Positions 53,602 through 55,772 of a stretch of DNA of 55,772 nt are shown here, piece by piece. Position 1 is the stretch's first letter. Every line of letters starts with the position of its first letter. Origin of the DNA: an uncultured beta proteobacterium. GTDB lineage: Bacteria; Pseudomonadota; Gammaproteobacteria; Burkholderiales; Burkholderiaceae_C. The notes beneath the pieces are model-generated. The model was not told where the DNA came from, did not search any database, and was given only the letters and a program-made list of their open reading frames with translations. The DNA is taken from the NCBI GenBank assembly GCA_903870065.1, contig CAIQBN010000567.1, positions 1 to 55,772 of the forward strand, given 5' to 3'. The translations under genes were made by a program, and so were the position numbers.

Positions 53602-54663
53602 GTGGGTTGCGCACCGGTGAACTTTGCCGAAAGGGTAGTGGCGTGGCAATCGATACATGGTCGAAACGATTTGCCGTGGCAGAGTTCACGGGATCCCTAT
53701 CGGGTATGGCTTTCGGAAATCATGCTTCAGCAAACCCAAGTTGTCACGGTGTTGGCGTACTTTGCGAGATTTGTCACCCGATTTCCTGATCTCAACGCGC
53801 TCGCCGCAGCGAGTCTTGATGATGTATTGGGTTTATGGAGTGGATTGGGGTATTACAGTCGTGCTCGCAATTTGCACCAATGTGCTCAGCGGATCAAGAT
53901 GGACCATGGCGGAAGATTTCCCAGTACTGCACAAGCACTGGAGTTGTTGCCTGGAATCGGACGTTCCACTGCTGCCGCGATTGCCTCCATCTGCTTTGGT
54001 GAGCGGGTCGCGATACTCGATGCAAACGTCAAACGGGTATTAACACGGGTGCTGGGTTTTGACGCTGACCTTGCACTTGACGGAAATGTTCGCGCCCTTT
54101 GGGATGCAGCAGCCCAACTATTGCCTTCCGATCCTGAGGCAGCGGTACACATGCCGCGTTATACCCAGGGGATGATGGATTTGGGCGCCACCGTATGTTT
54201 GCCAAAAAAACCTGAATGCCCAACCTGCCCGGTGCGGGATGGGTGTGCTGCAGCGCACGCGGGTGATCCGCAAAAGTATCCGGTGCGCACCCGTACACTC
54301 AAGCGAAGTAGCCAATCGCTCTGGCTCTTGTGGATTCAATCTACTGACGGACATGTCTGGCTTGACCAACGTCCCGCACCGGGCATCTGGGGCGGATTGC
54401 ACTGTCTGCCGTTGTTTGACAGCGAAGATGCCTTAGTACAGTCCTTGCCCGCCCATTGTCGGATTGAATTGCGACCGCTCACTGTGTTCACCCATGTGCT
54501 TACCCATAAAGATCTGCATCTGCATCCCTGGCAACTGAAGTTGAGTAACCAGTCAATGCAAACGATAGTGCGCAATACGGGGAAATGGCAAAGTGCCGAC
54601 GTCTGGCCGCATTTGGGGATGCCCGCACCCATACGAAAGCTTTTGCAGCATGGAGTGCCTTAA
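53602..54663 (+). CDS. mutY: A/G-specific adenine glycosylase
   Basis: 353 residues from a GTG at 53602 (a second GTG at 53617 is an alternative). Helix-hairpin-helix motif LLPGIGRSTAAAIASI with catalytic Asp in AILDANVKRVL, catalytic Glu in SEIMLQQTQ, the [4Fe-4S] cluster CLPKKPECPTCPVRDGC and a C-terminal Nudix-like domain. It removes A mispaired with 8-oxoG. It is the third gene of the mutM cluster. Confidence 0.95.
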   Translation: MGCAPVNFAERVVAWQSIHGRNDLPWQSSRDPYRVWLSEIMLQQTQVVTVLAYFARFVTRFPDLNALAAASLDDVLGLWSGLGYYSRARNLHQCAQRIKMDHGGRFPSTAQALELLPGIGRSTAAAIASICFGERVAILDANVKRVLTRVLGFDADLALDGNVRALWDAAAQLLPSDPEAAVHMPRYTQGMMDLGATVCLPKKPECPTCPVRDGCAAAHAGDPQKYPVRTRTLKRSSQSLWLLWIQSTDGHVWLDQRPAPGIWGGLHCLPLFDSEDALVQSLPAHCRIELRPLTVFTHVLTHKDLHLHPWQLKLSNQSMQTIVRNTGKWQSADVWPHLGMPAPIRKLLQHGVP

Positions 54664-54683
54664 CAATGGCCGCCGGTTGGGAG

Positions 54684-54760
54684 TGGTAGGGCGTGTAGGA
54701 CTTGAACCTACGACCAAAGGATTATGAGTCCTCTGCTCTAACCAACTGAGCTAACGCCCC
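54684..54760 (-). tRNA. tRNA with CAT anticodon (Met or Ile2)
   Basis: 77 nt including encoded CCA. Acceptor GGGGCGT/ACGCCCT (first pair G-T), anticodon stem AGGAC..., loop CTCATAA, T-arm GGTTCAAGTCC. The GGACTCATAATCCTTTGGTCG body resembles tRNA-Ile(CAT), in which C34 is modified to lysidine by TilS, more than elongator tRNA-Met, but sequence alone does not settle it. Lies between mutY and hrcA. Confidence 0.9.
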
Positions 54761-54794
54761 AAACCAGCGTGGATTGTAATGGCCTTGGCGTGCG

Positions 54795-55772
54795 CTACTT
54801 GTGGTGACTCAGCGCGTTGCTCACCAATTTGGAAGTAATGTCCACAATTTGGATCATCCGGTCATACGCCATACGGGTTGGTCCGATGACGCCCAAGGTA
54901 CCTACGATTTTGCCATCCACTTCGTAGGGACTGCTGACAATTGACAAATCTTCGAACGGCACAACCTGGCTTTCGCCACCAATGAAAATTCGGACACCCT
55001 CTGCCTGGCCAGTGATGTCCATCAACCGCATTAATTGGGCTTTTTGCTCGAATAACTCAAAGGCTCGCCTCAGGTGCCCCATATCACTGGAAAAATCAGA
55101 CACCGACAGCAAATTTCTCTCCCCAGAAATAATCACCTCATCCTGAGTTTCAATGATTGCTTCCGAGCTGACCTTGACAGCCGCTTGCATGAGTGCGGCA
55201 ATTTCCGAACGGAGAGATTCCACTTCCCCCAGCAAACGCTTGCGGACATTGTCAATGTCAAGTCCCACATATTGGCTATTTAAAAAATTGGCCGCTTCAA
55301 CCAGTTGCGTCTGAGAATAATCGAGCTCAGTGAAAATTACACGGTTTTGCACATCGCCATCGGGCGACACAATGATGACCAGCAGGCGACGTTCAGACAG
55401 CCGTAAAAACTCAATATGCCGGAAAACCGAAGTGCGCCGTGGCGCAATCACGACGCCAACAAATTGCGACAAATTGGACAATAGGTTCGCTGCATTAGAG
55501 ATCACCTTTTGCGGTTGATCTGGCGCAAGTATGTGACCGCCAAGCTGACTTGGCTGCACAGTCAACATCGTATCGACGAACAATCGATAACCCCGCGCAG
55601 TAGGAATACGGCCGGCCGATGTGTGCGGGCTCACAATAAGCCCCAATTCCTCCAGATCAGACATCACATTGCGAATCGTTGCCGGTGACAACTCCAGTCC
55701 AGACGCGCGTGACAGCGTGCGGCTACCAATGGGTTGGCCTTCGGCTATGTACCGCTCTACCAGCGCTTTCAA
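54795..55772 (-). CDS. hrcA: Heat-inducible transcription repressor HrcA (N-terminus outside window)
   Basis: The frame is open to the window edge; the track M is a TTG read as Leu inside the protein ([12 protein letters not shown]). 325 residues are present, so roughly ten to twenty N-terminal residues are missing. Winged-helix ([54 protein letters not shown]) and the C-terminal domain ([24 protein letters not shown]) are typical. It represses heat-shock genes by binding CIRCE. Confidence 0.96.
   Translation of the reverse strand: MKALVERYIAEGQPIGSRTLSRASGLELSPATIRNVMSDLEELGLIVSPHTSAGRIPTARGYRLFVDTMLTVQPSQLGGHILAPDQPQKVISNAANLLSNLSQFVGVVIAPRRTSVFRHIEFLRLSERRLLVIIVSPDGDVQNRVIFTELDYSQTQLVEAANFLNSQYVGLDIDNVRKRLLGEVESLRSEIAALMQAAVKVSSEAIIETQDEVIISGERNLLSVSDFSSDMGHLRRAFELFEQKAQLMRLMDITGQAEGVRIFIGGESQVVPFEDLSIVSSPYEVDGKIVGTLGVIGPTRMAYDRMIQIVDITSKLVSNALSHHK

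Overview
The window looks like a chromosomal segment of a betaproteobacterium of the Burkholderiales, most likely Comamonadaceae and close to Rhodoferax. The basis is the protein types, the housekeeping order lolB-ispE-tRNA-Gln-prs-rplY-pth, the mutM/dynamin-like GTPase/mutY and ftsY/rsmD/coaD neighbourhoods, and a short interspersed repeat of a kind I associate with this family. I see no rRNA, CRISPR array, insertion sequence, phage gene or replication origin.

Layout. 1-1.6 kb: 3' part of dnaE2. 1.6-4.4 kb: a secreted 14-repeat RCC1 protein. 4.6-8.2 kb: a three-gene minus-strand operon (membrane-anchored solute-binding-like protein, solute-binding/vWA fusion, XpaC-like membrane protein) with no ABC transporter. 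8.4-12.5 kb: small accessory genes (Sel1 repeat protein, exported PepF-type peptidase, DUF3667 membrane protein, DUF1566 protein). 12.6-16.8 kb: a sigma-54 activator with a Cys/His-rich PAS domain, divergent from a metallo-beta-lactamase-fold protein with degenerate metal ligands, a truncated haemoglobin and CcoG. The intergenic region has a phased five-copy 11-bp repeat array and a good -24/-12 promoter. 17-22.3 kb: a histone-H1-like DUF2934 protein, a small ORF, ppdK and a membrane SUMF1-fold protein. 22.3-26.7 kb: a split MacAB-like export operon. 26.7-36.9 kb: an envelope block with pbpC, a small protein, a 2008-residue alpha-2-macroglobulin and two periplasmic binding proteins, one lacking its middle. 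36.9-44.4 kb: ftsY, a GGDEF-EAL protein, rsmD, coaD, uspA-like, a ferredoxin and a cNMP-EAL protein. 44.5-55.8 kb: housekeeping genes, two tRNAs and the start-proximal part of hrcA (its first codons lie beyond the window).

Two signals stand out. First, the sigma-54 locus: ACTGCCAA-type motifs recur every 11 bp, five times, closed by an inverted copy, about 80 bp upstream of a TGGCACG-N4-TTGT promoter that would drive the MBL/globin/CcoG genes. This suggests a redox-, oxygen- or NO-responsive circuit. Second, a 42-43 bp repeat occurs four times inside genes (twice in pbpC, once in lolB, once in a DUF4124 gene). It always has the same orientation and reading frame, and three of the four copies encode the hydrophobic core of an N-terminal export or anchor sequence; in lolB it supplies the lipobox cysteine. 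A fifth copy is intergenic.

All calls come from reading the sequence and the ORF track; family names are from memory of conserved motifs, and no database search was run.
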